64,000 nt of DNA from Ariolimax columbianus (Eukaryota > Mollusca > Gastropoda > Stylommatophora > Arionidae): positions 113,505,764-113,569,763 of the forward strand of contig JAVGWX010000003.1 in NCBI GenBank assembly GCA_036924085.1, in the 5' to 3' direction. The notes under the pieces are model-generated. The model made no database searches and was not told the origin of the DNA. It saw only the letters and a program-made list of their open reading frames with translations. Below are positions 22,317-32,349 of this stretch, piece after piece (the stretch's first letter is position 1; each line of letters begins with the position of its first letter). Made by a program: the position numbers and the translations under genes.

Positions 22317-23690
22317 CAAAAGAGTAGCAAGCATCTTTGGAGAAAAATAGGCAAGTATTAGTCAGGTGAAAATACCAAAATCCAGATAGGAGAAGGTCAT
22401 AAACAAGATCCAAATTCTAATAAATGCGCCCATCACATCAATGACGTTCAGTTTCTCACCAACAGAACTAGAGAACGCATTCCAGGGACTCAAACTAAAA
22501 AAGTCACTTGGCAAGGACGGTGTCACAAACGAAATGCTAGTAAAAAAGAGACAGAAAGTAAAGAAGATACTCTAAAAGGGAATTAGTGCTAGAACAAGCT
22601 TTGAGAAATGGAAAGAAGCCTATCCTAAGGCACTGTAAGGACAGACAACACAGGTAGCTTAAGGCCAGTCAGCCTTCTCAGTTGCATGGGAAAACTATTG
22701 AAAACCTGGTCAACAAAAGACCTATGTGGCATCTGAAAGGAAAGCAACCAATAGCGGAACAGCAAAATGGATTGCGACAGCGTAGATCAGCAGAATACCA
22801 ACTGGCCTATATCGCACAAGAGATCACGGATGCCTTTCAGGAAAAGAAGCATTAGACACGGACAAGGCCTTCGACAGTGTCTGGAAAGAGGAATTCGAGA
22901 TCAAGCTCCGTAGAATGCGAATAAAAGTGTACAACTGGATATGGCATTCTCTGGAGAATAGAACAGCAAGAGCCCAGATACAGGAGAAAGGCACCAGGAA
23001 GAGTACTGTCCCCAACGCTATTCCTGATCTTTATAATTGACATAACGGAATACATTCGCACTAGAGTACATGCTGCAATGTTCGCTGACTACATGGCACT
23101 GTGGATAAGAGAAATGTCAATGACAGTGGCATATATACTAGAGTATAAGAAGCACTGGGTAAACGAGAGAACTGAACAAAGTTATGGTTGCTGACCATTA
23201 ACGAGAAGGAAACCACATATACAGTATTCAGTCGAATAAGAAACAGACGACACTAAATATACATGACCACGTACCCCCACCAAGACAAAATTCAACATAT
23301 TTTGGAATTACTCTAAAAAGGCTAAACACAGGCAGAGACTAGTATTAGAGTATGGAATCACGCTTGGGCAACTGCGACGAAAACACGCTTTGGTAAGATA
23401 AGCAGAGTTCACCAACCCAGCCACACATATCATGACTGAGACCATGAAGTCACCCATAGGGAGGCAATGAAGACAATGACGGGCCCCCAGTCGATGGAAA
23501 ATAGACAGGACATAAAAGTAATGCAGCAGGCACAGAAAGACAAGAGACTTCTGAACAACCCAATGCAACAAAGAATGAACAGTCAAGAAAGGGCAGACAA
23601 GAGAAAAACTGAAAGAAACTTGTGCTCAATGATCCAGTACTGCCACACATAAAACCAAGGTCATACAGCCAGTTAACACTAGAACACCCT
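22317..23690 (+). pseudogene. I-like LINE reverse transcriptase, decayed
   Basis: Recognisable segments are ELENAFQGLKLKKSLGKDGV then TNEML (22460-22540), LDTDKAFDSVWKEEFEIKLR (22852-22911, holding the first catalytic Asp), ENRTARAQIQEKGTR (22950-23000) and a degraded C-terminal thumb. The G.RQG and FADD boxes are not cleanly readable because of deletions and shifts near 23000-23100. A poly(C) tract follows at 23693. Confidence 0.7.
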
Positions 23691-23764
23691 CTTCCCCCCC
23701 CCCCCCACCCACCTGGAGAAAAGACACACTACATAAAAGTACGTAGATAGACGTTAATTAATCA

Positions 23765-24062
23765 GGTGAAGGCCGGGAACAATGTAGTTTAGTTTAATAG
23801 ATTGTGTAGATTTTTAACATAATTGCGAATTTTGCCCCCATAGCGGCCATTAAGCCTGCTTTTATATTTTTAACTGTTGAGGGATTTTTAACGTGCGCGA
23901 CACTCAACACGGGGGTCCGATCTCTACTACCCAGAGATCCGGGGAAATACCAGAAAGTCCAAGTGAAAAAATCCCGGTCTCCACCGTGATTTGAACCCAC
24001 GACCTCCAGCATCCAAGGCGGGCGCCTTACCTCGAGACCACTCCTCCTCCTCCTCCCCTTCC
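23765..24062 (-). mobile_element. SINE F with intact tRNA-like head
   Basis: The minus strand begins 'tggtctcgaggtaaggcgcc' (A box) and, about 35 bases on, has 'gtgggttcaaatcacgg' (B box). Both pol III boxes match consensus well. The body continues 'ttttttcacttggactttct' and 'cgcgcacgttaaaaatccct'. The 3' end is truncated compared with 43015-43440. It lies between the RT and RNase H of the host LINE. Confidence 0.85.
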
Positions 24063-24064
24063 CT

Positions 24065-24461
24065 CCCCCGGGAAAATATAACCAGGTCCATAATTACAGA
24101 CAGGTTGTCAACTTCAGAGCTGAAATAGAAGCTATTACGACCACAGCAGAAAAGGACATACAACACACAAACCATGCACATAAACAAATCGCGATACTAA
24201 CTGATGCACAGTCCGCCATTATGGCCCTCACATCCCATAAGAACACTGTACTGAACGGATTGAGAGCAGCTTTGACAATAATGTCTCAAAGGTTCCATGA
24301 ATCAGCGGTTAAGCTTATTCCAAACTGTAACACCAAAGGTAACAAGGAGGTCGACAGTCTAGCCAAAGAGGGAGCGAAATTGATTCAGGTAGAATACCTG
24401 GGTAACTATGATGAAGCAAAAGCCATAATAAAGACCACACAATATAAAGTGGCAGAAAGAA

Positions 24462-24498
<37 letters not shown>

Positions 24499-24600
24499 CC
24501 CATACATCCTACCCATAACACCCCCCCCCCCCCACCCACATCACGCAGGTGACGGATGTTATCAACTGTTCAGAAAGATCAAGTTATCAAAATTCGTCTC
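24065..24600 (+). pseudogene. I-like LINE RNase H domain, decayed
   Basis: The frame has FRAEIEAI (catalytic Glu), AILTDAQSAIMAL (catalytic Asp) and NTKGNKEVDSLAKEGAKLI (final Asp region). This is a complete order of RNase HI motifs, except that the first Asp strand (usually YTDGS) is not clean. A (CT)n run at 24465-24496 and a poly(C) run at 24524 then interrupt the frame. Confidence 0.8.
24465..24496. repeat. (CT)n microsatellite
   Basis: A pure CT run within the RNase H to zinc-knuckle linker. Confidence 0.95.
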
Positions 24601-24634
24601 TGACTTGGCATCAGAATGAAACAATCCTGCGGGT

Positions 24635-24892
24635 TCAAGATACCCAGCAGCGCATTAGCTGCAGCGTTCAGCGACCCATAGATGACTGCTAGTGTCAGGG
24701 TCAGAGAGCATGAGCTGACAAGACCCTTCTACACCTCTACGCGGTGATCTTGAATATCCGGCTGCAACAGAGCAGACTGGCTAAGTAGAATGGATCGAAA
24801 AGGGAAGGCTTAGTCAGTACCCAAAAATGCCTGCTGAATCCCTTTTTAGGTCTTGGTAGTGGGAGAATTGAGAACGAACGAAGAAGAAGACA
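24635..24892 (+). mobile_element. SINE A with internal deletion
   Basis: Head and body match family A up to 'aaaaatgcctgctga'; it then jumps to the 3' end 'tcttggtagtgggag' and a GAA-type tail. About 100 bases of core and following sequence are missing. Confidence 0.85.
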
Positions 24893-24910
24893 ACTCTCCA
24901 CATCAAATTC

Positions 24911-25078
24911 AAGATAGGTACCCCCAGCCTATGTTACTGCGGTCACGCAGACAAGATAGGTACCACCAGTCTATGTTACTGCGGCCGCGCAGACAAGATA
25001 GGTACCACTAGTCTATGTTACTGCGGTCACGCAGACAAGATAGGTACCACCAGTCTATGTTACTGCGGTCACGCAGAC
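24911..25078 (+). repeat. 42-bp tandem repeat: four copies of a zinc-knuckle segment
   Basis: Units start exactly at 24911, 24953, 24995 and 25037. Each encodes KIGTTSLCYCGHAD with minor changes, so the first Cys-x-Cys half of the CCHC knuckle is quadrupled in frame. Only the last copy is followed by the H...C half (MTTAHVLPDC), after which the ORF ends near 25190. Confidence 0.95.
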
Positions 25079-25854
25079 ATGACAACAGCACATGTACTTC
25101 CGGATTGTCCCAGCCAACCTAACTCTACGGCGGTTATTGAGACCCTAAAAAAGACAGCAGGCTTTATTAAAGACTCAGGAGTCCCAGTCTGAATGAGCAA
25201 GCCATTATCGCAGAAGAAGAAGACGAAGAAGTAGAAGCAGAAGAAAAAGACGAATGGCAATCGACAAAACGAATTGATGGTCTGGACTCTGCTGACGTAC
25301 AACTCTTCTGTCTCACAACCAAATTGGGTCTGATAATACGCGGAGAAACCCTCCCCCCCCCCTCTTCCCCCTCCCTAGAGATTATGAAAATAAAGAGCAC
25401 CTGACGATAAACCTATTGCATTGGGAGACCCAATCCTACACGATGTGGAATCCTTCATGTGTCTTGGTAACAATACAAACAGAAAAGAAGGTACAGATAC
25501 ATACATAACATGAATTATACAAAAAGCTAGAAGGGCTATTACTACTTTATTGGGTAATCGAAAGAAATGAAGTCTATCCCAAAAATTATAATCTGAACTC
25601 CAATTGTTCGGCCTTGTAACCTGGGGAACAACGGAAACAACAAAGAAAATAACAACGATTAACGTTGACGCTGTCATCAGTGGATACATGCGCTGAGACG
25701 TGTTTGTTCTACTTTCTTTCTGAAAGACATTAATATCGAGAAATATTGCAATAAAACTGAAAACCTACGAGGACTGAACAACGGTGAAAATAGTTCCACA
25801 TAAACCGGTACAGACGTCTGTTTAAGGTATTGCGTCAAAGTGCATTTGAACAAC

Positions 25855-26050
25855 TCAACGTCTTTATACTGGTTTAGAAGACTGCAGTCTGTATAGAACC
25901 AGTTTCTTTTACAATCACTTGATCTAACAAAAACAACACACACAAAAAAACCAATGAGCATCGAATCTATTCTTGATTGCATCAATTGATCCTGCCTCCA
26001 CTATTACCTGTGGCAATGCATTCCAAGCATTCACCTGATGCGTCTTTTTA
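25855..26050 (-). mobile_element. CR1-like LINE 3' end, second copy
   Basis: Matches 245-460 closely: the hairpin region 'agaagactgcagtctgtata', then 'tcacttgatctaac', 'atctattcttgattgcat' and 'gtggcaatgcattccaagca'. Only the last RT residues and the 3' end are present. Confidence 0.8.
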
Positions 26051-26935
26051 ATATTTCACTTTCTGCTTTCTTCTGCTCTTCTTCATCATCATTATCATCA
26101 TCATCATCATCATCCTTTTGCTGCTTACAAATCACATGCTCTCTACTGCAGATGAATCCATGCAGACAACCTGCGCAAAAGCCCTTGGTGTCCTATATAT
26201 TTAAGTAACTGCTTCTGTAGCGTTTGTTTTAGGCGATACGGTTTCTAAACTAACCTCATACACACATCCAGCTTTGGTTACCTTTAGTTAACGACGAACA
26301 TTGGAGTGCACACAATGGATATATTCTTTCCCCCCTAGTACAGGTCTCCGTGATCCTCACTGGTTTTGTCAGTACACGAAACCCATTAAACACGTCTCTA
26401 GCTGGGCTGTGTAGTTCGTATCATCGGATATCGACCACGAGAAAGAATGCGTGACATCTGTTAATATTACCGCGTCTACTTTCAATGTTAGTTTAAGCGG
26501 TGGCTCACTCCATTCTTATTTAGTTGCCTGATTATTTATTTTGGTCATGTGGTTGTGTCTTACACACAATGAAGTGTGGTTTGTTTTAAATATCATACTA
26601 GTGCGCTGAGTGTTTTAAAGTAACCGATTTTGGTTCTAAAGATGGAAATGCTTCAAAAGCGAGTGCAACTTGTATGACCCGGATGTTACGGGATTTCAAG
26701 TAACTAGTTTTGGACGGATAGGATATCGTTTTTCCCCCACTTTTAGCTCTAGGTTGTGAATTGGGAAATGGTGAAGATACAGTCTTGGACTTGCGATAAT
26801 CATTCATGTTTCGTAGATGCGTGGCCGTTAAATCAGATGTGAGCTGTTTTTAATAATCTGTCAGGTTAACTTAGTAAACAACAGAGGATTTCATTGAGCT
26901 AGTGGAACTCAGAATCTGTAGAAGTAGGTTGATAG
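26051..26935. other. Unique DNA with an (ATC)n run
   Basis: A short (ATC)n run is at about 26086-26114. Nothing else was recognised. Confidence 0.45.
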
Positions 26936-27095
26936 GTAATAATCACATAGATAGGTTAGTAGGTAGATGTAATACAGAGATAAATCAACAGGTTGATAGT
27001 TAAGTAGGCAGGTAGATGATAATTACATAGATAGGTTAGTAGGTAGATGTAATACAGAGATACATCAATAGGTTGATAGTTAAGTAGGCAGACAG
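26936..27095. repeat. About 78-bp tandem duplication
   Basis: A block containing 'gataggttagtaggtagatg' and 'ggttgatagttaagtaggca' occurs twice with a few differences. Confidence 0.9.
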
Positions 27096-27138
27096 ACGCA
27101 CATTCCTAAATACAGATTGAAGGACGTACGGATAGATG

Positions 27139-27150
27139 GACACACACACA

Positions 27151-27182
<32 letters not shown>

Positions 27183-27192
27183 CACACACACA
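27139..27192. repeat. (CA)n/(CGCA)n microsatellite
   Basis: It directly adjoins the 3' end of the mariner coding region and takes the place where the second terminal repeat should be. Confidence 0.9.
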
Positions 27193-27199
27193 TTTTTAA

Positions 27200-28053
27200 A
27201 ATATTTTTTTTCGATTACTAAAAATGCCATTTATTTTTTAATATAATCTCCTTCAATGTTTATGCACTTATCCCAGCGTTAAAGTAATGCTTGAAAACCT
27301 TCAGCGTAGAAAGATTTGTCAATATGTCTGAAACAATCTAGGGCAACCTGTTTCACTTCGTCAACAGTGCTGAAATGCTGACCTTCCAGGAATTCCAAAC
27401 AGGTGGAAATCGCTTGGAGAGAGGTTTGGACTGTAAGGTGGATGTGACAATACCTCCTAGCCGAGGTGCTGCGGATGGCACATAGTGCAGTGAGCCGTAT
27501 GAGGTCGACTGTTATCTTTCAGAAGTAGAACGCCCTTTGTGGTGAAACCAGACCGTTTTATCCGTAGACGGTTATGCACGTCACTCAAAATGCGTATAAA
27601 CTGTTCACTGTTGAGAGTGGCACCACTAAGTAGAAAATTTTCAATGAATGATACCAAGTTTGTCCCAGAAAACACTCGCCATCACTTTTTAAGTTGATAG
27701 CCACCACGGCCGGGATTCTCGCCCACGAATGTACGACCTTCTCTAAAACGTTTACAGCATTCAAATGTCTTACTGCGGCTGAGTGTCTCGTCACCGTATT
27801 GTGATTGCAGTCTTCTGTAAAATTCCGCAGATTTCACGCCTTCTTTCACAAGAAACGTCATCACCACACGCTGTTCCATGCAACCACTAACAGTGTTGTC
27901 AGCCATTTCTATTTATCTGTCACGTGACTGACCCATGGCCTGTAAAAGAACACAAGTGCCCCTTAACTAATGATAGTAGTTCCAGCACGCTACAACCCAT
28001 TCAGGTAGAACTAGAACAAAAAGTCCAGGTTTGATTTGAACGCCCCTCGTAGA
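27200..28053 (-). mobile_element. Mariner-type transposon, decayed
   Basis: Read on the minus strand: a terminal repeat starting 'acgaggggcgttcaaatcaa' at about 28052, then ATG at 27906 and an HTH_48-type N-terminus (VVMTFLVKEGVKSAEFYRRL, then SRSKTFECCKRFREGRTFV). Next come VLLLKDNSRPHTA (27500-27540, second catalytic Asp), HPPYSPNLSPSDFHLFG (about 27405-27455, third Asp), and a C-terminus DKCINIEGDYI near 27240. The Asp-to-Asp spacing is close to the 34 residues of DD34D mariners. Frameshifts and a large gap around the first catalytic Asp make it inactive. The opposite terminal repeat was not found. Confidence 0.85.
27682..27906 (-). pseudogene. Mariner transposase N-terminal HTH domain
   Basis: About 74 codons from an ATG, with the GVKSAEFYRRLQSQYGDETL and FREGRTFVGENPGRGG motifs of Mos1-type DNA-binding domains. 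It is followed by a break, and the catalytic domain continues in other frames downstream. Confidence 0.8.
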
Positions 28054-28570
28054 TATGGTCCAGAGATAAATGGCGGGAATGATGCCACTGTTTTGTGTTA
28101 GCGTTTAACTAACCCTTGCCATGTGTGCGCCAAAAGTCCCCACTCAGCCAGATTCTTCGTTAGAGTGTCCATTTTTAAATACGTTAAATAGTTAAAGTAG
28201 TGAACATACTAGTTTATTGACTACTATTGAGGGCATCTGTTAGTGTATACAGTGTTGTGAAATGTATTTTATACATTTTAAGTTAAATCCCTTCTATTTG
28301 ATGTAATTACGGATATGCAGAATTGTAAACTAGAAGATCTTATGACAAATACATTTTCATTCAGAACTTTCCAAGACAGATTGCAAATAGTAGATTCAAT
28401 GTACATTCTTGTGTCAAGTGTCACTTGTTCTGGAAACAAAGAATTGATGTTATGATTGATTCTCAATACAAAGCTGATATTAATCTACAAAATGAACAAT
28501 TAAAACAGAATTGAGAAATTCTTTAACGATTGATTGACGTATTTTGTTATTTAGTCAAGCAACGACCAAT
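28054..28570. other. Unique DNA between mariner and LRR pseudogene
   Basis: No recognised feature. Confidence 0.4.
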
Positions 28571-29241
28571 ATGGCTTCTAGCGAAGAAGTAATTAGAAAG
28601 ATCTGCCTTTGAAAGGAATCACAACAGATAAAAATGTAGAAGAGCTCTATATGTCAAACAGAAACCTGACGGAAGTCACAGACTTGCAGAGGTTCATATA
28701 TTTAAAGAGACTATGGGTAAATTGTAACAAGCTGCGACGTGTAAATTGTCTTGGTTTCAATTGTCGGCTAAGTAAACTACAGCTACATAACAATGACTTG
28801 AGGGACATCAGCAGATCTTTGCGACATTTCATCTGCTTGGAGGTGCTGACGTTACACAACAATTATTTGACAGATCTGACCAAGACTTCCAGAGAATTTG
28901 ATAAGATGAATGCTCTGAGTGTTCTTAAGGTAACCAAGTCTGAACGTGTCAGAACACACAGGATCTACCATAAGACGGAGGAGAAAGTCAAGAACAAAAT
29001 TGCTTTTGGGAGAAGAGATACGGGTCCTCCTCACCTGTACTTTTCCGCCAGACCTAGGAAATCTGCAACAAGACCAATAACTACAGCCAATAATTATTTG
29101 AAGAACAGTCCAAGTTTTGAAACTCTAGAGGAAGCTGCCAATGCACGTCTGCTGACAAAGTCCTTGACCTTATGCAGTATGTTTTTCTGGAACACAGTAC
29201 CGAGGATGGAGGACAGACGTCAGCTTAGTGCCCATTTTTAG
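28571..29241 (+). pseudogene. Leucine-rich-repeat protein copy (LRRC72-like), frameshifted
   Basis: An ATG at 28571 gives MASSEEVIRKI and stops after 13 codons. A second frame, open from about 28604 to 29241, gives KGITTDKNVEELYMSNRNLT and at least four LRRs (LKRLWVNCNKL, LSKLQLHNNDL, LEVLTLHNNYL). It then passes abruptly into VTKSERVRTHRIYHKTEEKV and NKIAFGRRDTG, ending with PRMEDRRQLSAHF. LRR proteins of this ciliary-type class usually have an LRR-cap segment between the last repeat and the KIAFGRR-like motif; here it seems missing. Single-exon structure plus a frameshift suggests a retrocopy, or a decayed gene. No poly(A) or duplication was found at the ends. Confidence 0.6.
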
Positions 29242-29374
29242 TTTGCCCAGCTTTGTAATACATGTTTATCATTGACTTTATCTGCGACTTTATCTGCATT
29301 ATTTAATTTAGCTAACAAATCATTTCACAACTGTCCATCTTAGAGCTTTCTGACACCTCAGATATTTCACATGG

Positions 29375-29700
29375 ATCTTCTAAAAATTCCCCTCTTTTCT
29401 GGGTGATGGGATCGGACTCCGTGTTCAGTGTCGAGCACGTTAAGAGTCCATTGGCAGTTGGAAATCGAAAGGAGTGAGCTAGACGACAGCTGCCATGACA
29501 AAATTCAAGTTAAAAATCTACCCAAGTTATTTGTACTTTACCCCGGGTGGTTTGTTCATAACAGCTATAGATGGCGCCTAACTGACTGCGGGTCTACTTT
29601 GCTCTGGTGTTTGAGTAAGATGGGCTCGCACATCAGTAAAAACCACCATTCTAGAAACTGGTTGTGTACAGATTCTGTAGACTAAACCAGTATAAATACG
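29375..29700 (+). mobile_element. SINE F, 5'-truncated
   Basis: Matches the minus-strand copy at 43015-43440 ('tcagtgtcgagcacgttaa', 'caaaattcaagttaaaaatc', 'agctatagatggcgcctaac', 'aaccagtataaatacgttaa'). The tRNA-like head is missing. The 3' end, from 'agaaactggttgtgtacaga' onward, is the part shared with the CR1-like LINE. Confidence 0.85.
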
Positions 29701-29959
29701 TTAAGTTAAGAACTACCCCTGAGAGGTAAATGATAAATCAGCGACTTCCGTAAACAGAGGCAGTTATTAGGAATCTTTTGAGGCTCTAAGAGATTATGAT
29801 CCACTTCTGGATAGTCAATTAAAAACTGCAACAGTTTTTCGTGGCACTTCGCCTGTTGTACAAATTGATATTTTATATGTAGGGAGTGGGTGATGTTTTA
29901 TTAGATATGTTTTTAAATAAAATTTGCATAAATAATACGAGCTATCAGATAAAGTCAAG

Positions 29960-30180
29960 TAAGTAGCATGTCCTTTACAGAACGTCGCTTCTTACAACCG
30001 TCACCTATTTGGCTGTTATAAGTTTCTTGGAGCAATCTCGCCCCCTCCCTCCCCCCAAGAAAACAGTGTCTTTTGAACTGGACACAAGGGGGAATCGAAC
30101 ACGGTGCGTTGGGATTGTGAAAACCGAGCGAGTTTCACCCATAGCACGAGAAAATCACAACGAATGGAAAATTGTACAGT
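29960..30180 (-). mobile_element. SINE C with tRNA-like head
   Basis: On the minus strand a B box 'cgtgttcgattcccc' near 30095 follows an A-box region near 30145. The 3' end (29966-29992) reads 'gcgacgttctgtaaaggaca', matching the 3' end of the RTE-like LINE at 11190. Confidence 0.8.
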
Positions 30181-30336
30181 GTACAGATTGGGAAATAGGC
30201 CAATATTAAATGTGTTAGATGTTTAAGATTGATGTATTTTTCCTTACCAAAAACTATTTTAATTTAAAATAAAACTTAGATTAAGCGGACATTATAATGT
30301 TTATCGGTACTGAATACTTATTATAATAAAATTACA

Positions 30337-30580
30337 GGAGACGGCGTCGGATAGTGGTTAAGTGACACGGCTCACAATACGAAGGTGCTGGGTTCGCTTT
30401 TCATCATAACATCTGCTGTTACTCTGGGGAAGGAAACCGTTAGAAAATGCAGGAGCAAGGACACCCTTACATAAAATGAATGCCGAAGTCGGATGCACTG
30501 GGCCGACAGTCGCAAAATAAAAACGTAGTGCAACGCACACCGCTTTGGGGGAAAAGATAAGACGAACGCAAAAAAAATAA
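30337..30580 (+). mobile_element. SINE B, tRNA-headed
   Basis: The head 'gacggcgtcggatagtggtt' (A box) and 'gtgctgggttcgctttt' (B-box position) are followed by the shared core 'atgccgaagtcggatgcact' and an A-rich tail. It is one of five copies in the window. Confidence 0.85.
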
Positions 30581-30749
30581 ATAAATTATAATATGACATT
30601 AAATTGAACATTTGCTGTGAAAGTCAGTCAACAAACATTGATCTTATAAAGCAGTCAATGATAAGAGTGTGGTACAACTTGTATCATGGATCAAGATACA
30701 TCACTGAAGACAATTAGATATCCAGATAGATAGATAGATTGATTGATAA

Positions 30750-30816
<67 letters not shown>

Positions 30817-30872
30817 TAGATAGATAGATAGATGGACATACAGTCAGATAGATAGGAAAATAGATAACTCGC

Positions 30873-30919
<47 letters not shown>

Positions 30920-30930
30920 GTAGATAAAGA
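30750..30930. repeat. (TA)n followed by (GATA)n
   Basis: A pure TA run of about 65 bases passes into GATA units, a small interruption at 30835-30875, and more GATA to about 30925. Confidence 0.95.
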
Positions 30931-30944
30931 AAAAAAAACTTTAA

Positions 30945-31165
30945 GTGGGGGCTCGACTTCATTGCCTCGGGTTTTTTTCCCCATTTTAGCTCGGTCTCTC
31001 TCGACAGATGGGTACCCCATCTGTCAAGAGCATCGCACAAAGCACGAACTCCGTAGCTCCAAGGATCTCCGGAAAAAATTGTCATCATGGACCGACCGTC
31101 GCAGCTCGAAATCGAACCCCAGATGGCTTTTACATATGCTTTTTGGTAGTACGGTACACCCCTTA
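30945..31165 (-). mobile_element. tRNA-headed SINE K, single copy
   Basis: On the minus strand a B-box match 'ctggggttcgatttcgag' lies near 31120, preceded at about the right distance by a weak A box ('taccgtactaccaaaaagca'). No second copy in the window confirms its limits. Confidence 0.45.
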
Positions 31166-31582
31166 TACGAATAGATAAGAACCAGAGCACGATAGTAAAG
31201 CGGATTTATTCACAAAGCGAAATTCAGTATTTTTTTAGCCTTGCAAATGCACTATGTTCTCCAATACAAACAGATAATATCATATTTAAATGCGAGTGAA
31301 CGCGAGATAAACAAGAATGAACATAAATATAGACAAATAAATATAAATAAACATAATCTTACCTCTAAATATTTTGATTCTTGTAAACGTGGTCGAATAT
31401 GAATGTAAAGAAATATGATGATTTAAGTTGCTTGAATGAAGTTGTCAGTTGTCAACCAACCTCATCCTCAAGAGATGGATGTGTAGACTACATCTATAAT
31501 TTGACGCATTGGGGTTTGTCTCCTTTCTCGGAACATTTCACATTAACAGCCTATTGAGTTTTGCAGCATTGAGTTGACATGT
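31166..31582. other. Unique AT-rich DNA
   Basis: Nothing recognised. Confidence 0.4.
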
Positions 31583-31592
31583 GTACTTCTTT

Positions 31593-31928
31593 CGAGCGCA
31601 TGAGCTGCAGCGGCCAATGACCCATAGCTGACTGCTAGCGTCAGGACCAGTGAACCAGAGCTGCCAAGAGCCTTCTACATTTCCACTCGGTGGTTCTATA
31701 TAACAGGCTGCAATAGAACAGACTGGATAAGTAGAAGGGATCGAAGAAGGAAGACTAACTCGGTACTAACAAAAATTCCTGCTGAGGTCGGATGTGTCGG
31801 ATCGAAAGGTTAAATATTGCAGTCAAGCTGTAAACAACCACACAACGCATTCTGTTCTCCGGACTACATAAAAAAACCCATTTCAGGGCTTGGTAGCGGG
31901 AGATTTGAGAACGAACGAAGAAGAAGAA
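31593..31928 (+). mobile_element. SINE A, slightly 5'-truncated, with target-site duplication
   Basis: It starts at 'gagcgcatgagctgcagcgg' and ends in a GAAGAAGAA tail. It is bounded by 'gtacttcttt' at 31583-31592 and 31929-31938. Confidence 0.9.
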
Positions 31929-32194
31929 GTACTTCTTTTAAAATCGTGATGAATATTAGCACACATAAGATTCATTATGAATATTATAAACACAAATGCA
32001 GTAGTTGTACATCAGCCATTTAAAAGAATTGTGTTATTCAGGACTTGGAAACCAAACTGAAGGAAAACAAGACATGCAGCCAATTTTGAAATGAACCGAC
32101 TGGTTACTTTAAAATCGTGCTCGAAAAATATTTATAAGAGCTAGCTCGCGTTCGTATTCAAGGCTTCTGGTGGTTAGATTTGAAGGCTTTGGTA

Positions 32195-32325
32195 AGAACG
32201 GGTGTTCATAAAACGGGTGTTTTTAAAGCAGGTGTTTTTAAAGCGGGTGTTCACAAAGCGGGTGTTCATACAGCGGGTGTTCAAAAAGCGGGTGTTCATA
32301 CAACGGGTGTTCATAAACAAAGCTG
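32195..32325. repeat. 15-bp tandem repeat, about nine units
   Basis: The unit 'gcgggtgttcataca' varies at a few positions. Confidence 0.95.
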
Positions 32326-32349
32326 GGCACTAGTGTAGACTGCCAATAT

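Larger units (their letters stand above)
20640..25250 (+). mobile_element. I-like LINE scaffold split by at least six SINEs
   Basis: LINE-coding pieces appear in the right order on the + strand: endonuclease start (20830-20955, NAEGIDHAKQALTAILRKEM then DVVCI), endonuclease continuation (21291-21365, GYQTHRQDREDHKGVVLTLI), a short bridge (21901-21957), RT (22317-23690), RNase H (24065-24600), CCHC knuckle (24895-25190) and a GAAGAA tail (from about 25212). The gaps are SINE D, three SINE A, SINE F and another SINE A. RT plus RNase H plus C-terminal CCHC points to the I/jockey side of LINE diversity. All frames are decayed. Confidence 0.8.
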
